The position numbers and the translations under genes are program-made. From contig CADCKR010000011.1 of the NCBI GenBank assembly GCA_902802105.1, forward strand, positions 1-54,048: 54,048 nucleotides of DNA, in the 5' to 3' direction. The number at the start of each line of letters is the position of its first letter. The first letter of the stretch is position 1. Positions 9,549 through 18,822 of this stretch are shown in pieces. The notes under the pieces were generated by a model. That model did no database searches and was not told the origin of the DNA. It saw nothing but the letters and a program-made list of their open reading frames with translations. This DNA is from an uncultured Ruminococcus sp. Its GTDB lineage: Bacteria > Bacillota > Clostridia > Oscillospirales > Acutalibacteraceae.

Positions 9549-9579
9549 CAGGACGTCTGAAATATGGCGTCCTGATTTT
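9549..9579 (+). terminator. Rho-independent terminator of adhE
   Basis: A 7-bp stem, CAGGACG (9549-9555) with CGTCCTG (9568-9574), is followed by ATTTT. It lies 18 bp after the adhE stop. Confidence 0.75.
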
Positions 9580-9596
9580 CTATAGGGGGTAATGCG

Positions 9597-10484
9597 TTGG
9601 AAAATACCGGAAATACATACATTTGCACCCTTTGTCCGAGAAATTGCGGAGCCGAAAGATATCAGGAGTATGGCGCAGGCTTCTGCGGCGCAGGTACTCT
9701 TCCCAAGATAGCAAGAATAGCGCCGCACTATTGGGAGGAACCGTGCATCAGCGGAACAAAGGGTTCGGGAACGGTCTTTTTTTCGGGATGTACGCTTGCC
9801 TGCGTTTTCTGCCAGAACTATGAGATCAGCGCAGGGCATAAGGGAAAATACCTGACTGCCGCTCAGCTGAGTGAGCGCATAAGGGAGCTTGAAGCTCAGG
9901 GCGTACATAATATAAATCTTGTCAGTCCAACGCCTTATGTTGAAAGCATCATACGATGCTTTGAGCTTTACCGCCCGAATATCCCGATAGTATGGAACAC
10001 GAGCGGATACGAGCGTGTGGAAACGCTCAGGCGTCTTGAAGGCCTTGTGGATATATACCTGCCCGATCTGAAATATACCGATGCCGGGACCTCGCTAAGA
10101 TATTCCGGCGCTGCCGACTATTTTGAGAACGCCCTTCCTGCGATAAAGGAGATGGTGCGTCAGACAGGCGCTCCCATTTTAGATGACAGCGGCATTATGC
10201 AGAAGGGCGTCATAGTCAGGCATCTTATCCTGCCGCAGAACACAAAAAACTCTCTGCGTGTGCTTGACTGCATCAAAAGGGAGTTTGACAGATCGGTGCT
10301 TGTAAGTCTTATGGGGCAGTACCTTCCTCTTGGTCGGGCCGCCGATTTCAAGGAGATAAACCGCCGCCTGACTCCGCGTGAATACAACAAGGTGCTGCTC
10401 TATCTTGAAGAGCTTGACATTGACGGGTTTGCACAGGAGCTTTCGTCAGCCAGCGGCTCCTATGTTCCGGACTGGGATATGTAA
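9597..10484 (+). CDS. Radical SAM protein, PflX/PflA-like
   Basis: 295 residues from a TTG start; AGGGGG lies 8 bp before it and the nearer ATG at 9592 is out of frame. An N-terminal cysteine cluster (CTLCPRNCG and GFCGAG) precedes the radical SAM motif CTLACVFCQ (Cys-x3-Cys-x2-Cys), which holds the SAM-cleaving [4Fe-4S] cluster. The layout fits the PflX-type family (COG1313), annotated as putative pyruvate formate-lyase activating enzymes. No glycyl-radical enzyme is encoded nearby, so the substrate is unknown. The stop codon overlaps an ATG of the next gene. Confidence 0.82.
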   Translation: MENTGNTYICTLCPRNCGAERYQEYGAGFCGAGTLPKIARIAPHYWEEPCISGTKGSGTVFFSGCTLACVFCQNYEISAGHKGKYLTAAQLSERIRELEAQGVHNINLVSPTPYVESIIRCFELYRPNIPIVWNTSGYERVETLRRLEGLVDIYLPDLKYTDAGTSLRYSGAADYFENALPAIKEMVRQTGAPILDDSGIMQKGVIVRHLILPQNTKNSLRVLDCIKREFDRSVLVSLMGQYLPLGRAADFKEINRRLTPREYNKVLLYLEELDIDGFAQELSSASGSYVPDWDM

Positions 10485-10501
10485 TGCAAGGAGGAATGGC
10501 T

Positions 10502-11410
10502 TTGAAAGGAAAAACCGACAGTAAAAATATAATAAAACTGCTTGTGGAATTTCTCGGCATCTCGCTGGGCGCGGTCATTGCGGCTTTTGCGATAGAGGAA
10601 TTTCTTGTGCCGTGTACGATACTCGACGGCGGTGTAGTCGGCATAGGCATTATCGTCAATCATCTTACGGGCATTCCCCTTGGCGTTCTTACTGTTGCGC
10701 TGAATATACCGTTTCTGATAATAGGTTCACGCAAGATGGGCAAGCTGTTTATTATCAAGGCTGCCTATGCAATGCTGCTTTTCTCTGTTTTTTTGGAGGT
10801 CTTTGCGCCGATGAAAAACGCTACGAGTGAAAATCTGCTTGCGGTAAGCTTCGGCGGCGTGATACTTGGCATAGGCGTCGGTCTTGTTATACGTTTCGGC
10901 GGCTGTCTTGACGGTACAGAGACCGTAGCAATACTGCTTAATAAGAAGTTCAAGCTGCCGGTCGGTCAGACAGTGCTTATATTCAATGTGATAATTTTTT
11001 CGGTGGTAGGCATAATAATGGGCATCGACAGAGCAATGTACAGCTTGCTCACATATTTTATCACATCCAAGGTGCTTGATATCGTGGAGTCGGGCATGGA
11101 CAAGACAAAGGCTGCAATGATAATAACCGATGACGCCAAGGTTATAGCCGAGCAGATATTCCGTCGCCTTGGCAGGACAGTCACGATAATTGAAGGCGAG
11201 GGTCTTGTAAGCGGAAAGAAGGTCATTCTTTACTGTGTCCTTACCCGTTTTGAGATACACGAGCTGAAGGAGATCATCAAAAGCATTGATGCATCCGCAT
11301 TCATAGCAGTGAGTGATGTTTCAGAGATCATCGGAACTCATGTAAAAAAATCAGGCTCAATACCGTCCGAAGCAAAAGCAATTTTAAGCGACAGCTCTGA
11401 GGATACTTAA
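10502..11410 (+). CDS. YitT family membrane protein
   Basis: About 302 residues. Three in-frame starts exist: ATG 10484, ATG 10496 and TTG 10502. AAGGAGG ends at 10494, so only TTG 10502 has normal spacing (7 nt); ATG 10496 is one base away and ATG 10484 lies before the site. Five to six membrane segments fill residues 1-200, with LVPCTILDGGVVGIGIIVNH near the first helices. The C-terminal DUF2179 domain includes GEGLVSGKKVILYCVLTRFE. This is the standard YitT architecture; its substrate is not established. It is co-directional with the radical SAM gene and likely co-transcribed. Confidence 0.85.
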   Translation: MKGKTDSKNIIKLLVEFLGISLGAVIAAFAIEEFLVPCTILDGGVVGIGIIVNHLTGIPLGVLTVALNIPFLIIGSRKMGKLFIIKAAYAMLLFSVFLEVFAPMKNATSENLLAVSFGGVILGIGVGLVIRFGGCLDGTETVAILLNKKFKLPVGQTVLIFNVIIFSVVGIIMGIDRAMYSLLTYFITSKVLDIVESGMDKTKAAMIITDDAKVIAEQIFRRLGRTVTIIEGEGLVSGKKVILYCVLTRFEIHELKEIIKSIDASAFIAVSDVSEIIGTHVKKSGSIPSEAKAILSDSSEDT

Positions 11411-11432
11411 CATATTTCTTCATCTGCCCGAA

Positions 11433-11466
11433 AAATGCCGCGCACAGCTTCATTCGGCGGCATTTA
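11433..11466. terminator. Bidirectional terminator between yitT-like gene and yqfD
   Basis: A perfect 9-bp stem, AAATGCCGC (11433-11441) with GCGGCATTT (11457-11465), lies between two convergent genes. It has T-rich flanks on both strands, TTTTT on the minus side. It overlaps the last codons of yqfD. Confidence 0.7.
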
Positions 11467-12652
11467 TTTCGGTGTTTACTATAGTTTTTGTACAGACGTT
11501 TTCCTCAATATCGTATTCTGCTTTAAGGGTAAAGCCTTCTCCGTCATCGGCAACGGTGCATCTGCGCTCCATGATACGTGCTCTGTCTGCCGATGCAAGC
11601 ATAAAAAATTCATACAGCGAAAGCCTGTTTTTCAGGATAGCTTCTGCCTGCGGTCTGCTAAGAACTGCGGGCTCTTTTTTGTATCCCTGCCACATTTCCT
11701 CACTTATTGATATTGGTATTCTGTGCTCCAGGATAGTCAGGTCTTTTCTTGACGCCTGTTTTGTAAAGCTGTCATTACGGCCGCTGCTCAGAGAAAGCGG
11801 CAGGGTAAGACCGAAGATCGTTATATCCCTTTTTATTGTCATGTCGGATGCTTTTATCTTCTCTGTTTTTTTAGGTATGGTTATGCTGACGCTCCTGTGA
11901 GTTTTTGCAAAAACCCTTGCCTGCGCATCTGTCAGGATAGTTTTTCCGTTATTATATTCTACCAGTCCGCTGACAAGAAGCTGATTTTTTCTTATGCCGT
12001 CACCGGGGCTTACGTTTGCAGTGCCCTTGTATACATTTACTCTTGTAACAGTGCCGTCTGCAATGGACTTTATATTGCTGAACTGAGTATCATTCAGGGC
12101 TTTTTCCGGTTTTGGCAGGCGCGGGCTGATGCACACCTCCGCATCGGTGCCTGAGATGTTTATAGTCATCCAGCTTATGCGGCTGTCTGTAGAGCATATA
12201 TGGTCAACGATAGCGTCAGTATTAACGCTGCTGCTCCTCATACCCTCATAAACGCCGCAGTCACGCAAAACAGCCCTGATCTCATATTCGTTGATGCTGT
12301 CGGGGACCTTTACCGTGATATTCCATACGAAGCCTGACATAAAGAAGTACAGTCCGGCAGAAAGCGCCAGCCCTGCAAGCAGACCGCAGCGGCATTTGTA
12401 CCTGCCGAGCAGCTCCGGCAGACCGTATTCCCTGAGAATATGTAAGGTGTTTCCGGTTTTTTCTGCAATGCCGTAAAGCTCGTTAAGGTCGCTGCGCTTT
12501 GCGAAAACAATTATATCATTGTTTTCGTTTACCATGTTCCAAAGGTTCAGCCCCTTTCTTGCGGCAAGGTTGACAAAGCGCTCCGGAAACCTTCCGCTGA
12601 TAACGATCTTCAAATAGCCGGTCAGCCATTTCAGCAGCCTTACAACAAACAT
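11450..12652 (-). CDS. yqfD: Sporulation protein YqfD
   Basis: 400 residues. The N-terminal cytosolic part (about 1-90) includes RFVNLAARKGLNLWN; one membrane segment follows (LLAGLALSAGLYFFMSGFVW), then a large extracytoplasmic region. The post-membrane part, NITVKVPDSINEYEIRAVLR and SRISWMTINISGTDAEV, resembles a POTRA-like fold. This matches YqfD, which in Bacillus (SpoIVFA-neighbourhood) is expressed under sigma-E and needed for spore formation. It overlaps the end of yqfC by 13 bp, so the pair is translationally coupled. Confidence 0.85.
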   Translation of the reverse strand: MFVVRLLKWLTGYLKIVISGRFPERFVNLAARKGLNLWNMVNENNDIIVFAKRSDLNELYGIAEKTGNTLHILREYGLPELLGRYKCRCGLLAGLALSAGLYFFMSGFVWNITVKVPDSINEYEIRAVLRDCGVYEGMRSSSVNTDAIVDHICSTDSRISWMTINISGTDAEVCISPRLPKPEKALNDTQFSNIKSIADGTVTRVNVYKGTANVSPGDGIRKNQLLVSGLVEYNNGKTILTDAQARVFAKTHRSVSITIPKKTEKIKASDMTIKRDITIFGLTLPLSLSSGRNDSFTKQASRKDLTILEHRIPISISEEMWQGYKKEPAVLSRPQAEAILKNRLSLYEFFMLASADRARIMERRCTVADDGEGFTLKAEYDIEENVCTKTIVNTEINAAE

Positions 12653-12897
12653 CTTATCACCCCAGAATTCAATACAAGAGCAGACAATAACAGCCGCCTT
12701 ATCCGCAGGTTTCTTCCGCTGAATGCAACAATGTATTTGCCGGCGTTTATCTTTATCGCGCTGTCGTTATATTCAAGTATTCCCTTATTTCCTTCAAAAA
12801 CTGCCTCACGATTGCCGCTTATGTCCATGTGCACCGCTCCTAAGTGAGCCATCAGCACAGAGCCCGGAGCCTTTTGATGCTTCGGATTTTTCTTCAT
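12640..12897 (-). CDS. yqfC: YabP/YqfC family sporulation protein
   Basis: 85 residues, just upstream of and overlapping yqfD. It contains GNREAVFEGNKGILEYNDSA and IKINAGKYIVAFSGRNLRIR, typical of the small YabP/YqfC fold. The yqfC-yqfD order is conserved in spore-forming Firmicutes. It is divergent from the ylbJ-like gene, with only 85 bp between the starts. No clear sigma-E promoter could be assigned by eye. Confidence 0.82.
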   Translation of the reverse strand: MKKNPKHQKAPGSVLMAHLGAVHMDISGNREAVFEGNKGILEYNDSAIKINAGKYIVAFSGRNLRIRRLLLSALVLNSGVIRCLL

Positions 12898-12982
12898 CGG
12901 ATCACCCCGTTCCGTCTGAAACTATTCTATGCATCGGCAAATATAAAAATCACTGCGGGCATATATTTCATAGGGTGATGCT

Positions 12983-14113
12983 ATGATTTCTCAGGTGATA
13001 ACAAGGACAAAGGCCGCAGCGATAAGCGCAGTGACAGTATGTATTATGGCAGTGCTGCTGATATTTTCCGGTGAGGTCTCCGGCGGCGTTGCTGCCGGTC
13101 TGCGCAGTTCCGCCGGACTGCTGATACCGTCATTGTTTCCGTTCATGGCAGTGTCAGCTTTTATTATCCGTTCCGGAATATCGGAAAAGATAGGTATTAT
13201 ACTTGCGCCTGTAACACGCTGCTTTTTTAAGCTTCCGTTATCGTGCTCGGCAGCGGTCTTTCTGAGCTTTGCGGGCGGATTTCCCATAGGAGCAAAATGT
13301 GTGCGCCTGCTGTATGAAAAGGGCAGTATAAACGCAGCTCAGGCGGAGCAAATGATGAATTACTGCGTCTGCTCAGGGCCGGCTTTTCTGATAACAGGCG
13401 TCGGCACGCTGATACTGCATAATGCGCAGCTTGGGATAATACTGTATTTATCGCAGGTCTTATCAGGCCTGATACTTGGCATTATCTCCGGAAGGATATA
13501 CAAAAGCGCTGCCGCAGGCAATGAAGAATGCATGAGCCGGAATATACAAAACATACCTCAAAGCAAAAACGGAATAATAGATTCATTTATTCTTTCGTGC
13601 TCCGATGCGGCAGGCTCGGTCATAGGTCTTACGGCAATGGTGGCGCTTTTTGGCGCGATAACCTCGGTGTGCGATTCTTCGGGAGTTACGGCGTTTGTTT
13701 CGGCGGCATTAAGAGCGGCAGGCGCCGAGGCACCCTTTGCGGATAATTTTTTTTATATTTTTACAGAGGTGACAAAAGCCTGTACCAGCATAGGCAGCAG
13801 CGGCTGTCCGCTGTGGCTGTTTTCGTTTGCAGTTGGCTTCGGCGGCTTGTGCGTTCATTTTCAGATATTTTCCATACTCGGAGATATTCCTTTCAGCAAG
13901 CTGCGCTTTTTTGTGTTCCGTCTCATGAACGCATTTCTGTCTTCTGTAATAGTATATATTGTGTGCCGTTTCTATCAGCCCGACGGTGAAGTATCGCTGA
14001 TACTCGGAGATGTTGTACTTGAATACGGCGCGGCGTCATTCCGCGGTGCTGCTGCACTTGTGATAATGTGTGCAGTATTCGTATTTTCACTGAGGGTAAG
14101 GAGCACCAGATAA
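12983..14113 (+). CDS. ylbJ: Sporulation integral membrane protein YlbJ-like
   Basis: 376 residues with a GGTGAT-like site just before the ATG. About eight hydrophobic segments are seen. Family marks include LIPSLFPFMAVSAFIIRSG, LSFAGGFPIGAKCVRLLYE and MNYCVCSGPAFLITGVG, as in YlbJ (nucleoside-recognition/Gate domain). In Bacillus YlbJ is needed for spore heat resistance. Its position, divergent to yqfC-yqfD, supports a sporulation-gene cluster. No other spore-coat or germination genes are in the window. Confidence 0.83.
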   Translation: MISQVITRTKAAAISAVTVCIMAVLLIFSGEVSGGVAAGLRSSAGLLIPSLFPFMAVSAFIIRSGISEKIGIILAPVTRCFFKLPLSCSAAVFLSFAGGFPIGAKCVRLLYEKGSINAAQAEQMMNYCVCSGPAFLITGVGTLILHNAQLGIILYLSQVLSGLILGIISGRIYKSAAAGNEECMSRNIQNIPQSKNGIIDSFILSCSDAAGSVIGLTAMVALFGAITSVCDSSGVTAFVSAALRAAGAEAPFADNFFYIFTEVTKACTSIGSSGCPLWLFSFAVGFGGLCVHFQIFSILGDIPFSKLRFFVFRLMNAFLSSVIVYIVCRFYQPDGEVSLILGDVVLEYGAASFRGAAALVIMCAVFVFSLRVRSTR

Positions 14114-14137
14114 TTTTATACATTATGGAGGCAGCTT

Positions 14138-15976
14138 ATGTGCGGAATAGCAGGTTGGTTTGATAAGCACAGGAATCTCAGAGAGGAAAATTCTGCCATA
14201 CTGCGGATGTCTGAAAGTCTTGCGCGGAGAGGTCCTGACGACAGCGGCATTGCTGTAAAGGACGATGTTTGCCTGATACACCGCAGGCTTGCGGTAATTG
14301 ATGTTGAAAACGGAGCGCAGCCCATGACGAAATCATCAGGGAAAAGCAGCTTCACCATTGTTTACAACGGTGAGCTGTATAACACACCTGAATTAAGGTC
14401 TGAGCTTGCATCGGCAGGTTGGGGCTTCAGTACAAAAAGTGACACAGAGGTAGTATTGACGGCCTATATGCATTGGGGAGAAAACTGCGTAGATCACCTG
14501 AACGGTATTTTTGCTTTTGGCATTTACGAGCAGGCAGGCGGCAGGCTGTTTCTTGCCCGCGACCGCATAGGAGTAAAGCCGCTGTTTTTCTTTCATTACA
14601 ATGAAGGACTTATATTTGCTTCCGAGATAAACACCCTTCTGCAAAATCCCCTTGTCAGCCCTGTTGTGACTGAGGAAGGACTTACCGAGCTTCTTCTGAT
14701 CGGACCCGGCAGAACGCTTGGTCAGGGAGTATATAAGGATGTTGAGGAGCTGCTTCCGGGCGAATGTGCGGTATATAACGGCAGCCGTTTACAGCGCCGC
14801 AGGTATTATACACTTACTGCTCATGAGCACACCGAAAGTCCGGAGCAGAGTATTGCCCATGTTCGTGAACTGATAACTGATTCTGTCGAAAGACAGCTTG
14901 TGTCGGATGTGCCGCTTTGCTGCTTTCTGTCCGGAGGGCTTGATTCAAGCATTATCTCCTATATTGCAGCAGAGAAGAGCAGGAGAGAGGGCAGAGGTGC
15001 GATAGATACCTATTCCGTTGACTACAAGGATAACCGCAAGTATTTCCGCAGCAGTCTGTTCCAGCCCACTCCCGACAGTGACTTCATCGGTATAATGTCC
15101 GAGGCCATCGGTTCGGAGCACCATAATGTTACGATCAACAACGATCTTCTTTTCCGAAGCTTAAAAATGGCGGTAGATGCCCGTGATCTTCCCGGCATGA
15201 CAGATGTTGATTCATCACTGCTGCTTTTCTGCGGAGTGATAAAGGAGGACTTCACGGTAGCGCTCTCAGGCGAGTGCGCTGATGAGCTTTTCGGAGGGTA
15301 TCCCTGGTACCATAACAGAGATATACTTTTTGAGGATACCTTTCCTTGGTCAAGGTCGCCGGATGTTCGCCGTTCTGTACTGAAAGTCGGTATTCTTCCT
15401 CACGGTGAGGACTATGTAAGGCAGAAGTATCTTGATACCTGCGTTCACACCGACAAGCTCCCGTCCGATTCTCCCGTTGACCGCCGTATGCGTGAGATGT
15501 TCTCTCTTAATTTCTACTGGTTCATGCAGACGCTTCTTGACAGGAAAGACAGGATGTCAATGTATAACGGTCTTGAAGTAAGGGTACCTTTCTGTGATTA
15601 CAGGATAGTTGATTATGCATATAATCTTCCTTGGGAAATAAAAGCAATGCACGGCAGAGAAAAGGGCATTGTACGTGAAGCGTTCCGCGGCTTGCTGCCT
15701 GACAGCATAATTGACAGGAAAAAAAGCCCCTATCCCAAGACGCACAACCCCATGTATTTCAGGCTTTGCGCAGGAGCTGTGAAAGAAATACTGCACGACC
15801 ACAGCTCGCCCTTGTATGGAATACTTGATCCTGCGGGTGTTGAAGCAATAATAAACGATCCTGAAAAGATATCGTCTCCCTGGTACGGTCAGCTTATGCG
15901 GGCGCCGCAGATACTTGCTTATATTATCCAGCTTGACTACTGGCTGCGCAAGAACCGCGTAATAATAGAAATGTAG
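14138..15976 (+). CDS. asnB: Asparagine synthase (glutamine-hydrolysing)
   Basis: 612 residues with GGAGG upstream. It makes asparagine from aspartate, ATP and glutamine. The N-terminal class II glutaminase domain begins MCGIAGWF, with Cys2 as nucleophile exposed after removal of Met1, and has RRGPDDSG. The C-terminal synthetase has the ATP PP-loop SGGLDSS and later SGECADELFGGY. Length and residues are normal. It follows the ylbJ-like gene by 24 bp but ends in its own terminator. Confidence 0.95.
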   Translation: MCGIAGWFDKHRNLREENSAILRMSESLARRGPDDSGIAVKDDVCLIHRRLAVIDVENGAQPMTKSSGKSSFTIVYNGELYNTPELRSELASAGWGFSTKSDTEVVLTAYMHWGENCVDHLNGIFAFGIYEQAGGRLFLARDRIGVKPLFFFHYNEGLIFASEINTLLQNPLVSPVVTEEGLTELLLIGPGRTLGQGVYKDVEELLPGECAVYNGSRLQRRRYYTLTAHEHTESPEQSIAHVRELITDSVERQLVSDVPLCCFLSGGLDSSIISYIAAEKSRREGRGAIDTYSVDYKDNRKYFRSSLFQPTPDSDFIGIMSEAIGSEHHNVTINNDLLFRSLKMAVDARDLPGMTDVDSSLLLFCGVIKEDFTVALSGECADELFGGYPWYHNRDILFEDTFPWSRSPDVRRSVLKVGILPHGEDYVRQKYLDTCVHTDKLPSDSPVDRRMREMFSLNFYWFMQTLLDRKDRMSMYNGLEVRVPFCDYRIVDYAYNLPWEIKAMHGREKGIVREAFRGLLPDSIIDRKKSPYPKTHNPMYFRLCAGAVKEILHDHSSPLYGILDPAGVEAIINDPEKISSPWYGQLMRAPQILAYIIQLDYWLRKNRVIIEM

Positions 15977-15988
15977 ATATAATAACAG

Positions 15989-16024
15989 CCGTCCTTCTGC
16001 AATAATGTGGAGGGACGGTGTTTG
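15989..16024 (+). terminator. Terminator of asnB
   Basis: A 6-7 bp stem, CCGTCC with GGGACGG (15989-16018), is followed by TGTTTG. The loop is long (about 17 nt), so this is a moderate call. Confidence 0.5.
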
Positions 16025-16097
16025 TATTACTCTGTTTTTTGTGTCATCATTGTGAGGATACAAGTAATTGTTTTTTCATGTCTGCAAGATCGTAATA

Positions 16098-16201
16098 ATA
16101 CTAATTCCTGATAAAAAGCAGACTTAGGTTTGCGAGGATGATTTTCGCAAGACGCGGCGGAGGACGCAGGAATCCTGACGGATTCCGAGAACTATTAGTA
16201 T
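16098..16201. repeat. Small inverted-repeat element (ATACTAATTCC family), long copy
   Basis: A 104-bp element bounded by ATACTAATTCC and ATTAGTAT. Inside are two more hairpins: TTGCGA with TCGCAA, and a 7-bp GGAATCC/GGATTCC stem. The left 23 bp are nearly the same as the left end of the element at 35105-35166. It has no coding capacity and looks like a non-autonomous (MITE-like) or structured repeat. It fills much of the 414-bp gap between asnB and the next operon. Confidence 0.65.
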
Positions 16202-16301
16202 AAATACCGCTCGGAAAGGAAAACATACAGCAAGAATTATTAAGGATCTCAGGCACGAAAATAATTTCAGCCGATAAATACAGGAATCAACGGCATATCA
16301 T

Positions 16302-16340
16302 ATTCCACACAAATTCCAAATACATTCCATAGAGATTCCC
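16302..16340 (+). promoter_or_regulatory. Four ATTCC direct repeats at exact 11-bp spacing, upstream of the dehydratase-like operon
   Basis: ATTCCA at 16302, 16313 and 16324, then ATTCCC at 16335, each exactly 11 bp apart. A possible -10 TATACT lies at 16352-16357, with no good -35 box before it. Helically phased repeats just upstream of a weak promoter suggest an activator binding array. This is inferred from spacing only. Confidence 0.45.
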
Positions 16341-16390
16341 TTTATGTGAAATATACTTTATACAGTAAAAACAATATCGGAGGGGTCACA

Positions 16391-17635
16391 ATGGATAAAA
16401 GAACAAGGCAGGACAGCTTTGACAAAGAATATACGGACAGCCTTAATAAGCTGTACAGAGAGAATTCCGGGCTTGCAGGATTCAAGTGGTTTCTTGATGC
16501 GGCTCACAGATGGGCTTACAGACCCGTTGAGCACGATGTAGTGATACTCGGAGCTGCTGTTCCGGAAGAGCTTGTTATTGCATCAGGCGCAGAGCCGCAT
16601 TGGTTCATAGGCGGAAGTCTCGGTTCAACGGAATGGTCTGACGAGCTTGTGCCGAGAGATACCGACCCCGTGAGCAGATCAATTTTAGGGTATATCAACA
16701 GACCCGGAATCGACTGTTCGGATGCAATGTTTATCATTCCTCTTACAAACGACAGCATGAGAAAAATAGCCTATATACTAAAATCGGAAGGAAGAAAAAT
16801 TTTTACTGTGGATATTCCGCCGGACAGGAGCGATAAACACGCAGTAAAAAAATATGCAAAGCAGATGGAGCAGATGTGCGCTGCAATTTCGGCTCATACA
16901 GGCTCGGCAGTTACAAGGCGTTCCGCTGCGGCGGCAATGAAGCTTGTTTCGGGTGCAAGAGCTGCTCTGTGCAGGTTCCTTGAGGTGTCGCGCGGAAGGA
17001 CGGATATCATTACGGACTCGGCAAGAGCATTCGTGCAGAACTCTTATTATATGACCGCTTCTGTCGGGGAATGGACGCATCGGCTGGAGGAGCTTTCCAA
17101 TGAGGTGGAATACTATGCATTGCGCACCAAAAACAAGGAACGCAGGCGGCCGGGAGTTATGCTTGCAGGCTCTCCGGTTTTATTCCCGAATTATAAGATA
17201 CCCTTTCTTATCCGTGATGCCGGTCTTGCAGTCTATGACACGGCAGACTATATCACACTGAGATCAATGGTGATATATAACAGTGAAACGCTTCACGGGA
17301 GCCGCAGCAGGCTTATTGAAAGCATAGCGTCGCAGTGGTGCAGGTACGATGCATCATCATCCTATGTGAAGAACGATGTAATGTATGAATACATTTCTTA
17401 CATAATTCAGAGGGGCAATACAGAAGGCGTTGTGTTCCATGTGCTCAAAGGACAGATAGAGTACGACTTTGAGCTTGAACGCATTGAAGCGATGCTATCG
17501 GAGCGCGGCATTCCGGTTTTCAGGCTTGAAACGGATTATCAGTATCAGGATGTTGAACAGCTCCGCATACGCATGGAGGCTTTCTCCGAAATGCTTGTGC
17601 AAAACAGGATAAGGAAGGTGAAAAGGGCATCATGA
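16391..17635 (+). CDS. 2-hydroxyacyl-CoA dehydratase-like subunit lacking the cluster cysteines
   Basis: 414 residues. The ATG at 16391 follows CGGAGGGG; an in-frame ATG at 16346 has no such site. The fold is clearly that of the HgdB/FldB/BcrB and double-cubane-cluster protein family: VILGAAVPEELVIASGAEP at the start, GSPVLFPNYKIPFLIRDAG in the middle, and RLETDYQYQDVEQLRIRMEAF at the end. The cysteines that ligate Fe-S in its operon partner (110, 140, 142, 372 there) are Asp92, Asn120, Ser122 and Gln355 here, so it probably carries no cluster of that type. It overlaps the next gene by 4 bp. Perhaps a structural or substrate-binding partner. Confidence 0.8.
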   Translation: MDKRTRQDSFDKEYTDSLNKLYRENSGLAGFKWFLDAAHRWAYRPVEHDVVILGAAVPEELVIASGAEPHWFIGGSLGSTEWSDELVPRDTDPVSRSILGYINRPGIDCSDAMFIIPLTNDSMRKIAYILKSEGRKIFTVDIPPDRSDKHAVKKYAKQMEQMCAAISAHTGSAVTRRSAAAAMKLVSGARAALCRFLEVSRGRTDIITDSARAFVQNSYYMTASVGEWTHRLEELSNEVEYYALRTKNKERRRPGVMLAGSPVLFPNYKIPFLIRDAGLAVYDTADYITLRSMVIYNSETLHGSRSRLIESIASQWCRYDASSSYVKNDVMYEYISYIIQRGNTEGVVFHVLKGQIEYDFELERIEAMLSERGIPVFRLETDYQYQDVEQLRIRMEAFSEMLVQNRIRKVKRAS

Positions 17636-18822
17636 GATCAAAGAAAAGAATAATTATCACGGTCCTTGTATGCGTCGGAATAGCGGCGCTTGCCTATTTT
17701 GCATGGATGATACCGTTCTATATCTTTGAAACCAACGATTTTAATACAAGCATCGAAAAGCTGTTATCATTAGATTATCTGAAAACGCTTGTACCGCTGC
17801 TTATCATAATCGGGCTTTCGGCGTTGGGGATAATATTGATCGTTCTTTTAAGGCGTATGCTTGCAAAAAGAGATAAGAATTTCAGCAGATCTGCAAATTT
17901 GCGGACAGGCAGGGCAGGGGGCAAGGCTCCGAAGCAAAAGCCGGCTGTGTTTATGATAATACGCTGGATAATAATGATCGCTTTTGCGTTTATGATGATC
18001 TGGGGCGGACTGATATTCGGGCTTGGAATGTCGAGCCTGAGCATACCGGTGCTTTCATGCCCGTGGAACACCGAACAGATGACGGAATCGAGCTGTTATT
18101 ATCTTTCGCACCTGAACGAGCTTTTTGAACTGCCGATAGGGAGCATACTTCTGTTTTTTATAAGTACATTGGGATTTATTTTTTTATTAGGCAGGGCGAT
18201 ATGCGGCTTCCTTTGTCCTGTAGGACTTATACAGGATATAATGGACAAGATACGCAAAAAGACAAAGACCGAAGGAATTAAAATGAATGAAAAAATGTAC
18301 GGCGCTCTCACTCCGGTAAAATGGTTCATACTGCTGATATTTATCGGGTTATGCTTTGCGGGCGGCAATTTCTGCAACTTCTGTCCGGCGGTAGCAGTAT
18401 CGCCGATACTTGCAGGCATCAGCACAAGCCTATATGTCAGCGGATTTTTAATGGTTCTGGTGCTCATGGGCAGCTTCTTCAAGCGCAGAGCCTTCTGTAC
18501 GGTATGCCCGCTTGGTACGATAATGGGCTTCTTCCATAAGCTGTCGCTTTTCCGTGTAAAAAAGGACTGTCAGTCATGCACCGAATGCGGAGCCTGCTAC
18601 GAAGCCTGCCCGATGGGCATAAAGATGATCTACACCGAGCGCGAAAAGGCAGACGTGACCCATGCAAACTGCATCATGTGCGGAGAATGTGTACGCTGCT
18701 GTCCGGAGGACAACGCTCTGTCGCTTACATTTGCAGGTAAAAAAATATACACCTCATCGAGAAAAAAGATCATGTCAGGCTACGAAGAAGTGAGGAATTA
18801 TTATGATGACAAAAAGGACTGA
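17632..18822 (+). CDS. Membrane polyferredoxin (NapH/CcoG-like 4Fe-4S protein)
   Basis: 396 residues. About five membrane segments carry cysteine pairs typical of NapH/NosR-type proteins: GRAICGFLCPVG, GNFCNFCPAV and AFCTVCPLG. The C-terminal cytoplasmic domain has two ferredoxin motifs, CTECGACYEACP and CIMCGECVRCCP, enough for two [4Fe-4S] clusters. Such proteins move electrons between the membrane and soluble redox enzymes. Its place between two dehydratase-like subunit genes, with 4-bp and 20-bp overlaps, suggests it supplies or takes electrons for that complex. This partner role is inferred. Confidence 0.83.
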   Translation: MRSKKRIIITVLVCVGIAALAYFAWMIPFYIFETNDFNTSIEKLLSLDYLKTLVPLLIIIGLSALGIILIVLLRRMLAKRDKNFSRSANLRTGRAGGKAPKQKPAVFMIIRWIIMIAFAFMMIWGGLIFGLGMSSLSIPVLSCPWNTEQMTESSCYYLSHLNELFELPIGSILLFFISTLGFIFLLGRAICGFLCPVGLIQDIMDKIRKKTKTEGIKMNEKMYGALTPVKWFILLIFIGLCFAGGNFCNFCPAVAVSPILAGISTSLYVSGFLMVLVLMGSFFKRRAFCTVCPLGTIMGFFHKLSLFRVKKDCQSCTECGACYEACPMGIKMIYTEREKADVTHANCIMCGECVRCCPEDNALSLTFAGKKIYTSSRKKIMSGYEEVRNYYDDKKD

